A stretch of DNA of 64,000 bases. Source: Estrella lausannensis. GTDB taxonomy: Bacteria; Chlamydiota; Chlamydiia; Chlamydiales; Criblamydiaceae. The stretch is from assembly GCF_900000175.1 (NCBI RefSeq), contig NZ_CWGJ01000011.1, positions 99,334 through 163,333 of the forward strand. The letters are read 5' to 3'. Numbering within the stretch: position 1 is the first letter of the stretch; each line of letters opens with the position of its first letter. The position numbers and the translations under genes are program-made. Below the pieces are notes generated by a model, which worked only from the letters and a program-made list of their open reading frames with translations, was not told where the DNA came from and ran no database searches. Positions 44,609 through 52,909 of this stretch are shown piece by piece.

Positions 44609-45022
44609 ATGCTTTTTTTCTCTTTGATCGCTTACGCGTTTTTTGGAACATGCGCATCCATCATGGCCAAAAAAAGAGGAAAAGATCCGGCGAAGTGGTT
44701 TTTTCTGGGGATTCTCTTCGGCGTTTTTGCACTTCTGTGGTTACTTTTTACCGGCAGGACAAGCGAGAGTGTCACGGATAGAAAGGCGAACGTCGCACCC
44801 GTCCAGCCTGAGGAAGAGCCGGAAGTTAACGGCCTCACGGCAGGGGAGTGGTACATGCTCGATGAAGAGCACAAACCGCAAGGCCCCCTTTCTTTCCGCG
44901 AGTTGCAGCGGAGAGCTGGTACGGGGACTCTTCATGGAAAGTCCTACGTTTGGAATGAGGCGCTGCCTGATTGGAAGAGAGTAGAGGATCTGATCGAGCT
45001 GAATGGGTTAATCGGACCGTGA
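44609..45022 (+). CDS. GYF_2-domain membrane protein
   Basis: A 137-residue protein: two hydrophobic segments at residues 2-18 and 30-47, a linker, then a GYF_2 (DUF4339) domain at ~77-132 (WYMLDEEHKPQGPLSFRELQRRAGTGTLHGKSYVWNEALPDWKRVEDL). GYF-type domains bind proline-rich peptides; partners here are unknown. The TGA overlaps the last 15 bases of the facing apbE gene, so transcripts of the two are complementary at their 3' ends. Confidence 0.8.
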   Translation: MLFFSLIAYAFFGTCASIMAKKRGKDPAKWFFLGILFGVFALLWLLFTGRTSESVTDRKANVAPVQPEEEPEVNGLTAGEWYMLDEEHKPQGPLSFRELQRRAGTGTLHGKSYVWNEALPDWKRVEDLIELNGLIGP

Positions 45023-46051
45023 TACCACGCCTTGTTCAATATCTTCCCTTGAGTAAATCCAAAACGTTCCTTCTCCCAAAATACTCGCCACTCGGCTTGT
45101 CAGTTGTTTGGCTTCTTCTTTATTCTTGGCCAGCATGATAGCTGTCGCGACGGCATCGGCCATAGCGCAGCTTTTCATCTTTACAGTACAGCTGCAAATC
45201 GATTGCGGGGTCACGGATAAGGGTTTTGCGGCAGTAGGGTCGATGATGTGGCAGAGAGTCTCTTCCTCTCCCGATTCTCCACGGTACAGCCACTGCTGCA
45301 GGTAGTCGCCGGACGTTGCCAGAGCCTCATCGGAAATTTCGATAAAGCTAAGGGCTTTGTCTGGATTCGGATCCTGCAAGCGGCTGACAAAAACTCTCCA
45401 GGGGCGTCCTTCAGGATGCACACCCGTCGCCTTGATTTCGCCTCCCCATTCGACAAAGATGTTTTTGAACCCCAGTCCGTTCAAGTTGTCGGTCATACGG
45501 TCGACGAGGTGGCCTTTAGCAATGCCTCCCAGATCGATTTCAATTCCTTCTTTTTCCTTTAAAACGAAATTGCCATTGATCGTCACATGAGTCCAGCCAA
45601 CGCTTTGTCTAACCCGTTCAATTTCGCTTTGTGGAGGTTTGTTCCCCTTCTCCAGGTTAATTTTCCACAAGCGGTGCAGAGGCTCGATGGTGGGGTCGAA
45701 TTTACCTTCGGTGGCAAGCCATACCGCTTCGGTTTTTTTAAGGAGGTAGGCCAGCTCACCGGAAACTTCCACTGGCACGCCCGGGGAGTGGCGGTTTAGT
45801 CCCGAAAGCTCGGAGGCGGGGTTCCATTTATTGTGGATGTTGTCAATCTCGCGGAAAGTGGAGAAGATAACCCCCTCCACCTCCCTTTTATCGCTCTCAC
45901 TAAGCGGATGCCCGATCTTGATCGTGTAGGGGATTGTCATTTCCACTCCGTGGAATAGAGAGATCTCCTGAGGTGCGCGATCAAGAAAGAACCTGAAGAA
46001 AAATAGGGTTGTTCCAATCAAAAGGAGAGCCGCGAGGCGCGATTTATACAT
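45008..46051 (-). CDS. apbE: FAD:protein FMN transferase ApbE
   Basis: ApbE attaches FMN covalently to target proteins such as NqrB and NqrC of the sodium-pumping NADH dehydrogenase. The 347-residue protein has an N-terminal membrane segment (residues 7-23) and the family motifs DLGGIAKGHLVDRM, VEWGGEIKATG, ATSGDYLQQW, HIIDPTAAKPL and ADAVATAIML. The mature domain faces the periplasm. ATG overlaps the folD stop by 8 bases with AAGGGA just upstream, so folD and apbE are coupled. Chlamydiae carry Na-NQR, which gives the enzyme its likely substrate, though nqr genes are not in this window. Confidence 0.92.
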   Translation of the reverse strand: MYKSRLAALLLIGTTLFFFRFFLDRAPQEISLFHGVEMTIPYTIKIGHPLSESDKREVEGVIFSTFREIDNIHNKWNPASELSGLNRHSPGVPVEVSGELAYLLKKTEAVWLATEGKFDPTIEPLHRLWKINLEKGNKPPQSEIERVRQSVGWTHVTINGNFVLKEKEGIEIDLGGIAKGHLVDRMTDNLNGLGFKNIFVEWGGEIKATGVHPEGRPWRVFVSRLQDPNPDKALSFIEISDEALATSGDYLQQWLYRGESGEEETLCHIIDPTAAKPLSVTPQSICSCTVKMKSCAMADAVATAIMLAKNKEEAKQLTSRVASILGEGTFWIYSREDIEQGVVSRSD

Positions 46052-46946
46052 GGATCCCTTTAGATTTATAACTTTTGTAAGTGTTTTTCAATAGCATGGC
46101 GATCGTCATCGGACCGACCCCTCCTGGAACTTTTGTGATGAGTGAGGCTCTTTGGAGAGCTCCTTCAAATTCGACGTCTCCGACAATCCTATACCCCTTC
46201 TTGGCAGACGCGTCTTCGACACGGTTGATTCCGACATCAATGACGACCGCACCCTCTTTGATCCACTCGCCTCGGATAAATTCCGCTCTGCCGATGGCTG
46301 CGACAACGAGGTCTGCCTGCTTTACAATCAGAGGAAGGTCATGCGTGTAGCTGTGAACGCAGGTGACAGTGGCATTCATCCCTTTTTGCTTTTGCAGCAG
46401 CAGGAGTGAGAGCGGCTTACCTACAATCGTCGACCTACCGACGATGACGGCATGCTTGCCGGCAAGATCGACAGAAGAGGCTTCCAGAAGCTCTTTTACA
46501 CCGAGGGGAGTGCAGGGGACGTAACCGCTTGAGTCCTCAGTGACCAGCTTTCCCAAATTTACCGGATGGAAGCCGTCAACATCTTTGTCCGGAGAGATGA
46601 GGGAGGTGATTTTTCTTTGGTTCAGATGCGCGGGCAAGGGAAGTTGAACTAAAATACCGTCGACATTGCTGCTTGCATTCAAACTAAGCAGGTATTCGGT
46701 CAGTTCCTCTTCGCTGACGGTTGCCGGAAAAATCTTTTGGATCGATTCGAAACCTGTCTCCAGGCACGCCTTGGTTTTTCTTTTGACGTAGATTGCCGAA
46801 GCCGGATCATCACCGACTAAGACTACCGCAAGGCAGGGTTTTCTCTGCCTCAGGCTCTCGATCTCTTTTTTGATAGAGGATAAAACAGCGTCGGCCACTC
46901 TCTGACCGTCAAGGATTTTATTGTGCATAGCGCTGTAGCTGGTCAT
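46044..46946 (-). CDS. folD: Bifunctional methylene-THF dehydrogenase/cyclohydrolase FolD
   Basis: FolD interconverts 5,10-methylene-THF, 5,10-methenyl-THF and 10-formyl-THF with NADP. The 300-residue protein has YVKRKTKAC (catalytic Lys), VDGILVQLPLP, KDVDGFHP, VIVGRSTIVGKPL of the dinucleotide site, and PGGVGPMTIAMLLKNT near the C-terminus. AAGGAG lies 8 bases before ATG 46946. It is the first gene of a two-gene unit with apbE, the order also known in Chlamydia. Confidence 0.96.
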   Translation of the reverse strand: MTSYSAMHNKILDGQRVADAVLSSIKKEIESLRQRKPCLAVVLVGDDPASAIYVKRKTKACLETGFESIQKIFPATVSEEELTEYLLSLNASSNVDGILVQLPLPAHLNQRKITSLISPDKDVDGFHPVNLGKLVTEDSSGYVPCTPLGVKELLEASSVDLAGKHAVIVGRSTIVGKPLSLLLLQKQKGMNATVTCVHSYTHDLPLIVKQADLVVAAIGRAEFIRGEWIKEGAVVIDVGINRVEDASAKKGYRIVGDVEFEGALQRASLITKVPGGVGPMTIAMLLKNTYKSYKSKGIHV

Positions 46947-47051
46947 TCAGGGGTCTCCTTCAGTCGAAAATCACGCTCATTTTACTGCCGGGCAAGATTA
47001 AAGCAAAACGAACTCATTATTCCCTTAAGACTTTCTCCGGATCGAAGAAGA

Positions 47052-47096
47052 GATTTCTCTTTGCCAAAAACCACATTTTGAGACACTTTCGTTATA
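47052..47096. repeat. Palindromic intergenic repeat, copy 11a (right end only)
   Basis: GATTTCTCTTTGCCAAAAAC then CACATTTTGAGACACTTTCG and TTATA. It lies in the 335-base gap upstream of folD, which otherwise is unremarkable. Confidence 0.7.
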
Positions 47097-47193
47097 AAAG
47101 ACGGTCTAAGGCCGAAATCGTATGAATTGTCTTTTCAATTCGTCTATATGCGGCCGATCCCTTTCCCGATTTGCGGAAATAAGCGGAAAAGCT

Positions 47194-47224
47194 TATATCG
47201 AAAGTATCTCAGGATTGGCTTTTT
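47194..47224. repeat. Palindromic intergenic repeat, copy 11b (left end only)
   Basis: TATATCGAAAGTATCTCAGG then ATTGGCTTTTT. It points away from copy 11a, so the two ends are back to back rather than facing. It ends 58 bases before the next gene. Confidence 0.68.
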
Positions 47225-47281
47225 GGAGACGCTTTTGGGGATGAACTATGAAGAGCGGACAGCACGGTAGGAGCACAAGAT

Positions 47282-47728
47282 ATGCTAAGGTTTATTATCG
47301 CGACGGGGCTTTTCATTTTACCTTTCGTCCCTCAATTGAGTTTCGCCATTGAGGATACCCCGCCCTGCTTTCTGCAACTCGAGCGTGAATTCTTCAACAG
47401 AAAAAACGTCATCGAGGCGCTGGCTTTCGCCAGGGTGCAGCAGGGGGTTTGGGAATTGATCGCCAGCGATCTTGATCAAAAAAGCGGCACTATCCATGCG
47501 GAGTTAAAAAGAAGAGCGCGGGAACTTAAGCCTGATCCCTTGGAAAAACCTTTTAACATGGGCCAGTCAAAAAAACTGCTGGAACAGATATTGCTCTCGC
47601 TTATCAAGCAAGCATTTGTGAAGTATGATGTTTATAGAGAAAATGATGTGGTCGTCACTTTCAGTTTTTTAAAGGATCGACAGAAGCGAATCTGGCAAGA
47701 GTGCCAAGTGAAGAAGCCGCCCGCTTAG
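47282..47728 (+). CDS. Exported small protein, paralog A
   Basis: A 148-residue protein with a signal peptide (FIIATGLFILPFVPQLSFA). The mature part is helical and ends with a Cys at 143. It is paralogous to the gene at 48113-48646: both share the layout C-x(~110)-C, the segment LKPDPLEKPF (NPNPLKSPEY in the other) and the C-terminal K-x-x-R-x-x-[KQ]-C. I do not recognise the family. TAGGAG lies 8 bases before the ATG. Confidence 0.7.
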   Translation: MLRFIIATGLFILPFVPQLSFAIEDTPPCFLQLEREFFNRKNVIEALAFARVQQGVWELIASDLDQKSGTIHAELKRRARELKPDPLEKPFNMGQSKKLLEQILLSLIKQAFVKYDVYRENDVVVTFSFLKDRQKRIWQECQVKKPPA

Positions 47729-47850
47729 CTAAGCAAATCCTAAGTGTCTATCGCACCGTAAGAGAAATTAAGAGACTGTTTTTGCTGCTACTTGTGACCA
47801 AATTGTGATTTTTGCGGGCAATATCCGATTGTGTCGATCTCAATTTGAGT

Positions 47851-48003
47851 TATATGCCAAAAGCGCCTCCAATTGGATTTTTGACAAAAAGAGAATTTTC
47901 AAGATCGAAAGATTTGTTACTGACAGTAGGTGGTTTGCAACGATTCGATGGCGATACTCTTTCAAAGAAACCATACCAGATTGTGATAAGATCTTGGCAT
48001 CAT
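47851..48003. repeat. Palindromic intergenic repeat, copy 12 (right half decayed)
   Basis: TATATGCCAAAAGCGCCTCC then ATTGGATTTTTGACAAAAAG and GATCGAAAG line up with the left half of copy 4. The right half can be followed only loosely. It fills the gap between the two paralogous exported-protein genes. Confidence 0.55.
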
Positions 48004-48112
48004 ACAAGCCTTTAGAACCTGTGTGTTAAAGAAACCATTTTCAAAATGTCATTGATGTGGCAAAAGTGATTCACAATAGAACTTATATTCCTTCAAAGGA
48101 GGAACTGTACAT

Positions 48113-48646
48113 ATGTTGATCCGCTCCCTGATAGTCCCTGTTTTATGCTTCGCTTCAATTGCTGCCGTTCAGGCCGAAGAGAAAAATCCGGCCGCCGCCC
48201 CTACAGTCGATGAGTGCTCCAAAGAGCTTCTTTTATCGTATTTTCCAGAGCCTTTTGTTAAAGAGACTCTGAAAAAAAATCAAATCCCTGAAGACAAATG
48301 GTCTGCGATTGTCAAAGATTTGGCTTCCAACGATAAAACCGTCCTCCCTCGGGTTGAGGGGAAAGCGGACAAAATGAACCCCAACCCCCTCAAATCGCCT
48401 GAGTATCGTGAACAGGCGATCACCATCTTCCGAGAAACCTTGCTTGAGATCTTTACTGAAGTGATGAATAAAAATGGCATCACGGACAAAGAACAGATCC
48501 AGGGAATGTTAGACGAAATCCAGCATCAGAAAGCCAAGCGCTTTGCTAAATGCATGGAGAAGAGCCGCAAAGAATTTGAGGCCAATACTCCAAAAGAGGA
48601 ATCCAATGCAGCTCCCAAAGCCAACGGTTCCCCTCAGCCTCATTGA
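48113..48646 (+). CDS. Exported small protein, paralog B
   Basis: A 177-residue protein with signal peptide (SLIVPVLCFASIAAVQA), a helical core (SKELLLSYFPEPFVKETLKK...TLLEIFTEVMNKNG) and a low-complexity Asn/Pro/Lys tail. It is paralogous to the gene at 47282, with matching Cys near residues 35 and 143 (spacing ~108). The two Cys could form a disulphide in the periplasm. A strong AAGGAGG sits 10 bases before ATG. A terminator hairpin follows. Function unknown. Confidence 0.72.
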   Translation: MLIRSLIVPVLCFASIAAVQAEEKNPAAAPTVDECSKELLLSYFPEPFVKETLKKNQIPEDKWSAIVKDLASNDKTVLPRVEGKADKMNPNPLKSPEYREQAITIFRETLLEIFTEVMNKNGITDKEQIQGMLDEIQHQKAKRFAKCMEKSRKEFEANTPKEESNAAPKANGSPQPH

Positions 48647-48665
48647 GCAGCTTACAAGCGAAAAG

Positions 48666-48697
48666 ACCTTCTCCGGAGCTTTCTGGAGAAGGTTTTC
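48666..48697 (+). terminator. Intrinsic terminator after exported-protein paralog B
   Basis: ACCTTCTCC at 48666-48674 pairs with GGAGAAGGT at 48685-48693, followed by TTTTC. It lies 20 bases after the stop. Confidence 0.78.
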
Positions 48698-48748
48698 ATA
48701 CCGCGTTCCTTCACAAACAGGCCCATGCCGGTTTTCAGATAAGGCAAG

Positions 48749-49273
48749 ATGAGTATGGCAATCAGAGTTTCATCCGTTCTCAGCAAGGTGTCAATCCTTT
48801 TGTTCGCCGTGCTTCTGTCCCAGTTTCCCGCTTATGAAAACAGCTACGAACAAAGGCTTTCGGGCCATGTCGATGAGCTGCGCTACCACATCGACTCCAT
48901 GAAAGAAACAGCGCGGCAGTCGGGGAAGACGCTCGACGAGTTTATCGCCAAATTCCAGGCTAGCCAAGATCCTGATTTTCATCGTCAGGGGGTCTTGATG
49001 AATGGGATGCAGACACGGTTGATTCGTTTGGAAAGTGCTCTTTATAACTTAGACAGCGCCACTCTCTTTTCAAAGCCGTTTCTTTTTATGATTCATTTCG
49101 ATAAGGCGATCGCCAAAGCAACCTTAAAAAAATACCATTTTGCCCTCCCCCTCACTTTCGAGGGAGTGTGTTGGGCTGTCATCGGTGCTTTTATTGGATA
49201 TTTCTTTTTCCGTTTTTCAATGAAAGTGTCCAAAGTGCTTTTCAGAAAAGAGAAAGTCACAAAAGCCGTATAG
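48749..49273 (+). CDS. DUF2937-family membrane protein
   Basis: A 174-residue protein with an N-terminal hydrophobic segment (ILLFAVLLSQFPAY), then EQRLSGHVDEL typical of DUF2937, a long helix, and a C-terminal membrane segment (about residues 136-154, GVCWAVIGAFIGYFFF). The family is found in inner membranes of other Gram-negative bacteria and has no known role. AAGG lies a few bases before the ATG. The stop is directly followed by a repeat-family end and a terminator hairpin. Confidence 0.78.
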   Translation: MSMAIRVSSVLSKVSILLFAVLLSQFPAYENSYEQRLSGHVDELRYHIDSMKETARQSGKTLDEFIAKFQASQDPDFHRQGVLMNGMQTRLIRLESALYNLDSATLFSKPFLFMIHFDKAIAKATLKKYHFALPLTFEGVCWAVIGAFIGYFFFRFSMKVSKVLFRKEKVTKAV

Positions 49274-49274
49274 C

Positions 49275-49300
49275 CATACCGAAAGTGTCTCAAATTTGGC
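49275..49300. repeat. Palindromic intergenic repeat, copy 13 (left end only)
   Basis: CCATACCGAAAGTGTCTCAA then ATTTGGC, starting one base after the DUF2937-gene stop codon. Confidence 0.75.
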
Positions 49301-49320
49301 ATTAGTGATCTTTTAAAAGA

Positions 49321-49356
49321 AAGAGGCGCACTCACCCTCTCGGCAAGGCGCCTCTT
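49321..49356. terminator. Hairpin between facing genes
   Basis: AAGAGGCGC pairs with GCGCCTCTT over an 18-base loop. On the minus strand it is followed by TTCTTTTAAAA, so it is a plausible terminator for the 707-residue gene; on the plus strand the T-run is weaker (AATTTG). Confidence 0.65.
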
Positions 49357-49382
49357 AATTTGTCGTAAGTTATCTTAAACGA

Positions 49383-51506
49383 CTATGTTGTTTCGAGACT
49401 GCCGCCCTTTCCATCGTCTTCTTCTTTGGAAGCTTTGCCATCTCCGCCCGATGAACCGGACAAAGCGCTTTGCCCTTCAACAACAGTTGAAGGCGACCCC
49501 TCCTCTTGTGGGCTGAGCGAAGGAGTTTTCTTTTCCTCGTCTGAGGCTGTCGAGTGGGACATTGACGAGGAAGCGATCTGCGATGAGGAAAGTCCTATTT
49601 GCTTTTCTTCTTCAGCTTTTGATGGCATCTGAGCAGCGGGGAGTTCAAGTTCTGGGTCGGTATAACCCTGGACATTGAAACGCGTCTCGGAGATATGCAC
49701 CCCTGATCTCTGGATGCTGTCATATAAACGGTTCGCTTCCTTGCGAGCGGCAACAAAGCTCTCGTTAAAAGTTTTCAGCTCGCTGGTGATCTGAGCGAGG
49801 AGCTGCTTTCTCTCCCGGTGCGCTTCTAAGAAGGGGGTGTATTCCTGTTCCTTGATGACGCTCTCCGTCGTTCCTCTAACAATAGCTTGCCGCTGCAGAT
49901 TATAGTCCGTGATCCTCGGATCTGTTTCCCACTCTTCAACCTGCTTTTTCAGGGCGGCCTGCACGTTCTGCATCAGGCCGAGAAGCTGATCAGCTCTTCT
50001 TTTGAGTTCTTTATACTCTGATTTTAACGTGTTGTAGTGCATCAAAACCTGTTCTTCCCCCAACGCAGCAGAGCTTGAGGCCATCTCGCGGATCACCCTC
50101 CTTGAGTCGGCTGCCATGGCGATAAAGGATTGGATTGCCTTGATCTCTTTGGTCAGAGTTTTGATTAAAAACCAGTCTTGCAAGGACTTTACTTGAATGG
50201 CTCTTGGATTGCTTACATTATTCCTGATTAAGACAAGGGAACTTTCCATCTTGCTGATGAATTCTCCGGCTCCGATCCCCATCAATTTGGAGTAGATCGT
50301 ATGCGCCACGTGATTGAGGTTTTCCTCGATGTTCACGCGTTTTAGAAGCAGTTCGCGCAGTCTTTCATATCTTTTTGAGTAACGCTCGTCGGCGCTCTCC
50401 AGCTTTTTCTGCATGTCGATTGCGGTGAAAGCCTCCATGACATACGAAATCGTTGTCAAATGAGCTGCCGGGATTTGAAACACCATCTGTTCATCGGTGA
50501 TGATTTTACGCTGGAGCTCTGCGATATAGATATCGAAGAGATCTTTCATCGCTAAATACTCGTTGCAGATCGATTCAAGCCCTTGATAGGTTGGTGTGTA
50601 GTGTTTGGCGAGCTTTGCTTTTCCAAGATCCGAACCGTCTATTTTGGGTTGCGAATCGACAGCTGTCGTTAAGTCGCTTAAAAGAACGCCAAGCTTCTCT
50701 TGCAGGAAACGAATCTTGTCGGTCAGCTCACGGTGCTGCTGCTTTTTGAGCATGCTGCATGTTAAGTCGCAAAAGAAGCGCGGTTCTATTTCGAGCGTTT
50801 GCTTCAGGCTCTCAACTTGTTTTGAAAGCTGGAGTATTGTTTGCCTCACATCATGGGGTGTGACAAGCTCCGGATGCGTTGTCTCCGGGTGCAGTTTCGC
50901 TGTTAATAGATCGATCTCCCGAACGAGATCTTTTGCTTCGCTTAAGGACGGCTCCGTTGCCTTGACCCCGCCCTCTTTACTGGCTTCTTCCAACCTCGCG
51001 ATTTTCTCGCGCAGCCGTGAGTTGATGCTGTCTTTTCTCTCGATCAGACTCTTCAGCCGGGTCACCTCTTCCGATGAGTCGCCGTTTCCGGATTCTGCGC
51101 TCTTCATCTCGACGTCTTTGCTCCTGCTCAATTCTTCGAGCAATTTTCTGCGGAGCATTCCCTCTTCCATGCTGAATGAGGATTCTTCGTCGGTGCTGCC
51201 AAGGCAGCTGAGTGTTTCGGGCAGAATGTTTTTTAAAAGCATGTAGATATTGATCCCCCCCTGGGGCGCCTCTTGCTTTACTCTACTTTTGATCTCGGGA
51301 GGATCGGTGGTGACCGACTGTCTTTCAACAACCTCTTTTTGTGCGTTCGATACTTTCTTGCTTCTTTCCTCTTTTTTAGGAGATTGCTCAAGCGAAGAGT
51401 TATTGCCCCTTCTTCTCCTTATCGAACCCTGGCCATGAGTGTCTTGAGAAAGCGCGGGAAACTCTTCCATTGGTTTCCCATCTTTAGTAAAAGCAGACGG
51501 TTGCAT
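49383..51506 (-). CDS. Unknown coiled-coil protein, 707 residues
   Basis: I do not recognise a family. The N-terminal ~95 residues are basic and low in complexity (SIRRRRGNNSS, KKEERSKK), followed by long heptad-rich coiled coils (about 110-250 and 480-600) and a Ser/Glu/Gly-rich disordered tail. No signal peptide or membrane segment is visible. I start at ATG 51506 because GGAGG is 4 bases upstream; the frame runs 19 codons further. Disordered and coiled-coil layouts like this are common in secreted chlamydial effectors, which is only suggestive. Confidence 0.68.
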   Translation of the reverse strand: MQPSAFTKDGKPMEEFPALSQDTHGQGSIRRRRGNNSSLEQSPKKEERSKKVSNAQKEVVERQSVTTDPPEIKSRVKQEAPQGGINIYMLLKNILPETLSCLGSTDEESSFSMEEGMLRRKLLEELSRSKDVEMKSAESGNGDSSEEVTRLKSLIERKDSINSRLREKIARLEEASKEGGVKATEPSLSEAKDLVREIDLLTAKLHPETTHPELVTPHDVRQTILQLSKQVESLKQTLEIEPRFFCDLTCSMLKKQQHRELTDKIRFLQEKLGVLLSDLTTAVDSQPKIDGSDLGKAKLAKHYTPTYQGLESICNEYLAMKDLFDIYIAELQRKIITDEQMVFQIPAAHLTTISYVMEAFTAIDMQKKLESADERYSKRYERLRELLLKRVNIEENLNHVAHTIYSKLMGIGAGEFISKMESSLVLIRNNVSNPRAIQVKSLQDWFLIKTLTKEIKAIQSFIAMAADSRRVIREMASSSAALGEEQVLMHYNTLKSEYKELKRRADQLLGLMQNVQAALKKQVEEWETDPRITDYNLQRQAIVRGTTESVIKEQEYTPFLEAHRERKQLLAQITSELKTFNESFVAARKEANRLYDSIQRSGVHISETRFNVQGYTDPELELPAAQMPSKAEEEKQIGLSSSQIASSSMSHSTASDEEKKTPSLSPQEEGSPSTVVEGQSALSGSSGGDGKASKEEDDGKGGSLETT

Positions 51507-52171
51507 TGTGCCTCCATTCTTTTTTATTGGTTCCGTTTTTAAAGTAGATAAGACCTGGAACAATTTGCTACTAAAAGAGCTCTCTCGTTTAGTGATAATT
51601 GTGTCACGTCCAAGCTGGAGGTATCCTCTCAGAAACCGTCAACGGATTGGGTTTCTGTCAATTTTACAGCTGATTTAGACTTCATTTTGATTCCTAAGGG
51701 CGACACTATCGGATAACGCATCCCTCAGCTAAAAAAATGAATTAAAACTGCTCTGAATCATCCCCCAATCGGCGGAAAACAAATTTTGAGACACTTTCGG
51801 TATAACGGTCTCTTATAGCCCAATTCAGCAGCAAAGCATACTGGTTTGAGTTTGAGGATAGTCTCTAAGAACCTAATCTCAGTAAAAAAAACGAAATGTT
51901 GTATAGGGGTAATTTTCAGTACACAAAATCGTTAAATAGGTGGTAAATAATCTCTTGAATTTCTACTGGTGTTAATTGATATAAAACTGAATTATACTAT
52001 CGTTGATTTTAATGGAAGCAAACTCTACTCGCGACCCTCTGTGGTTCAATGCTGCTTAGGCTATGAGCAGAAGGCACTCCGAGAGAGTGCCGCGCCGGCT
52101 GGATTTAGATTGAATGGAGCCTTACCGTAAACTGAAATTGCATGAGCTGAGCTTAGCAAAGGCTCTAAGAA
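51507..52171. other. Intergenic gap of 665 bases
   Basis: The gap is AT-rich with one repeat-family right end (51778-51804), a small stem AGAAACC...GGTTTCT near 51633-51657 with no T-run, and no open frame with a ribosome site. No tRNA-like cloverleaf was seen. Confidence 0.5.
51778..51804. repeat. Palindromic intergenic repeat, copy 14 (right end only)
   Basis: ACAAATTTTGAGACACTTTC then GGTATA, a close match to the consensus right end, standing alone in the gap. Confidence 0.75.
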
Positions 52172-52909
52172 CTACTTTAAAATCTCCTCGAAGAAATCAA
52201 ACATCATCTTCCATGAGCGTTTATTAGCTTTGGCATCAAAGCAGAGGCCCTCTTTGAAATTGTCAACAGCGGGATTTGTAAACGCATGGACTGTGTTGCC
52301 AAAAATGTGAAATTGCCAATCGATTGCGGATTGAGTGAATTCCCGCTTTAGACCGTCGATATCTTGCTGGGTGACTAAGGGGTCTTGGTCTCCATGTAAA
52401 ATAAGGGCGTGACACTGTTTGGAGGTTTTTACTTCCTCTTCGGAAGCGACCAGCCCCCCTATCTGATTTCCCAAGACACCATGGAAACTGACAATGCCTT
52501 TAAGATCGAGACCGCTGCGCATTAATTCGATAACGGCCGCTCCGCCAAAGCAGAACCCAATCGCCCCGACGCGATTGGAGTCCACTCGATTCATTCCCTT
52601 GACGAGATCAAACGCGGCGGCAAACCTTTTCCTAAGGAGAGCGCGGTTGACAAAAAGAGGAGACATCAGCTTGAAGGCCTCGTCGTCATCCTTAGCCTCG
52701 ACCCCTCCGTAAAGATCGGCGGCGAAGGCGACGTAGCCATGAGAGGCGATCATTTCAGCTTTCTCTTTGACGAAGTCATCTAAACCTCTCCATGCATGGG
52801 CTAAAATGATCGCAGGAGACTTCTCCGTCGCCTTGGCCGGGTAGGCCGCATAGCCTGTCGCTTTAATGTCAAAAGCTTGGTAGTCAACTCTCTCTATAGC
52901 CATCTTCAT
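52172..52909 (-). CDS. Dienelactone hydrolase family protein
   Basis: A 245-residue alpha/beta hydrolase of the dienelactone hydrolase family. The nucleophile is Cys in IGFCFGGAA (instead of the usual Ser), with Asp in HGDQDPLV and His in VHAFTNP, the family triad. In other bacteria such enzymes cleave lactones or esters; here the substrate is unknown, since no aromatic-degradation genes are nearby. ATG at 52907-52909 overlaps the upstream stop as ATGA; a second ATG (52903) has AAGGA at better spacing, so translation may begin there. Confidence 0.87.
   Translation of the reverse strand: MKMAIERVDYQAFDIKATGYAAYPAKATEKSPAIILAHAWRGLDDFVKEKAEMIASHGYVAFAADLYGGVEAKDDDEAFKLMSPLFVNRALLRKRFAAAFDLVKGMNRVDSNRVGAIGFCFGGAAVIELMRSGLDLKGIVSFHGVLGNQIGGLVASEEEVKTSKQCHALILHGDQDPLVTQQDIDGLKREFTQSAIDWQFHIFGNTVHAFTNPAVDNFKEGLCFDAKANKRSWKMMFDFFEEILK

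Noticed and set aside
47805..48029. Two overlapping open frames between the exported-protein genes
   Set aside because: Both run through repeat copy 12; the translated sequence is just the repeat read in two frames.
51507..52171. Hidden tRNA or small RNA gene in the 665-base gap
   Set aside because: No T-loop consensus or cloverleaf was found by eye; only short unsupported stems are present.
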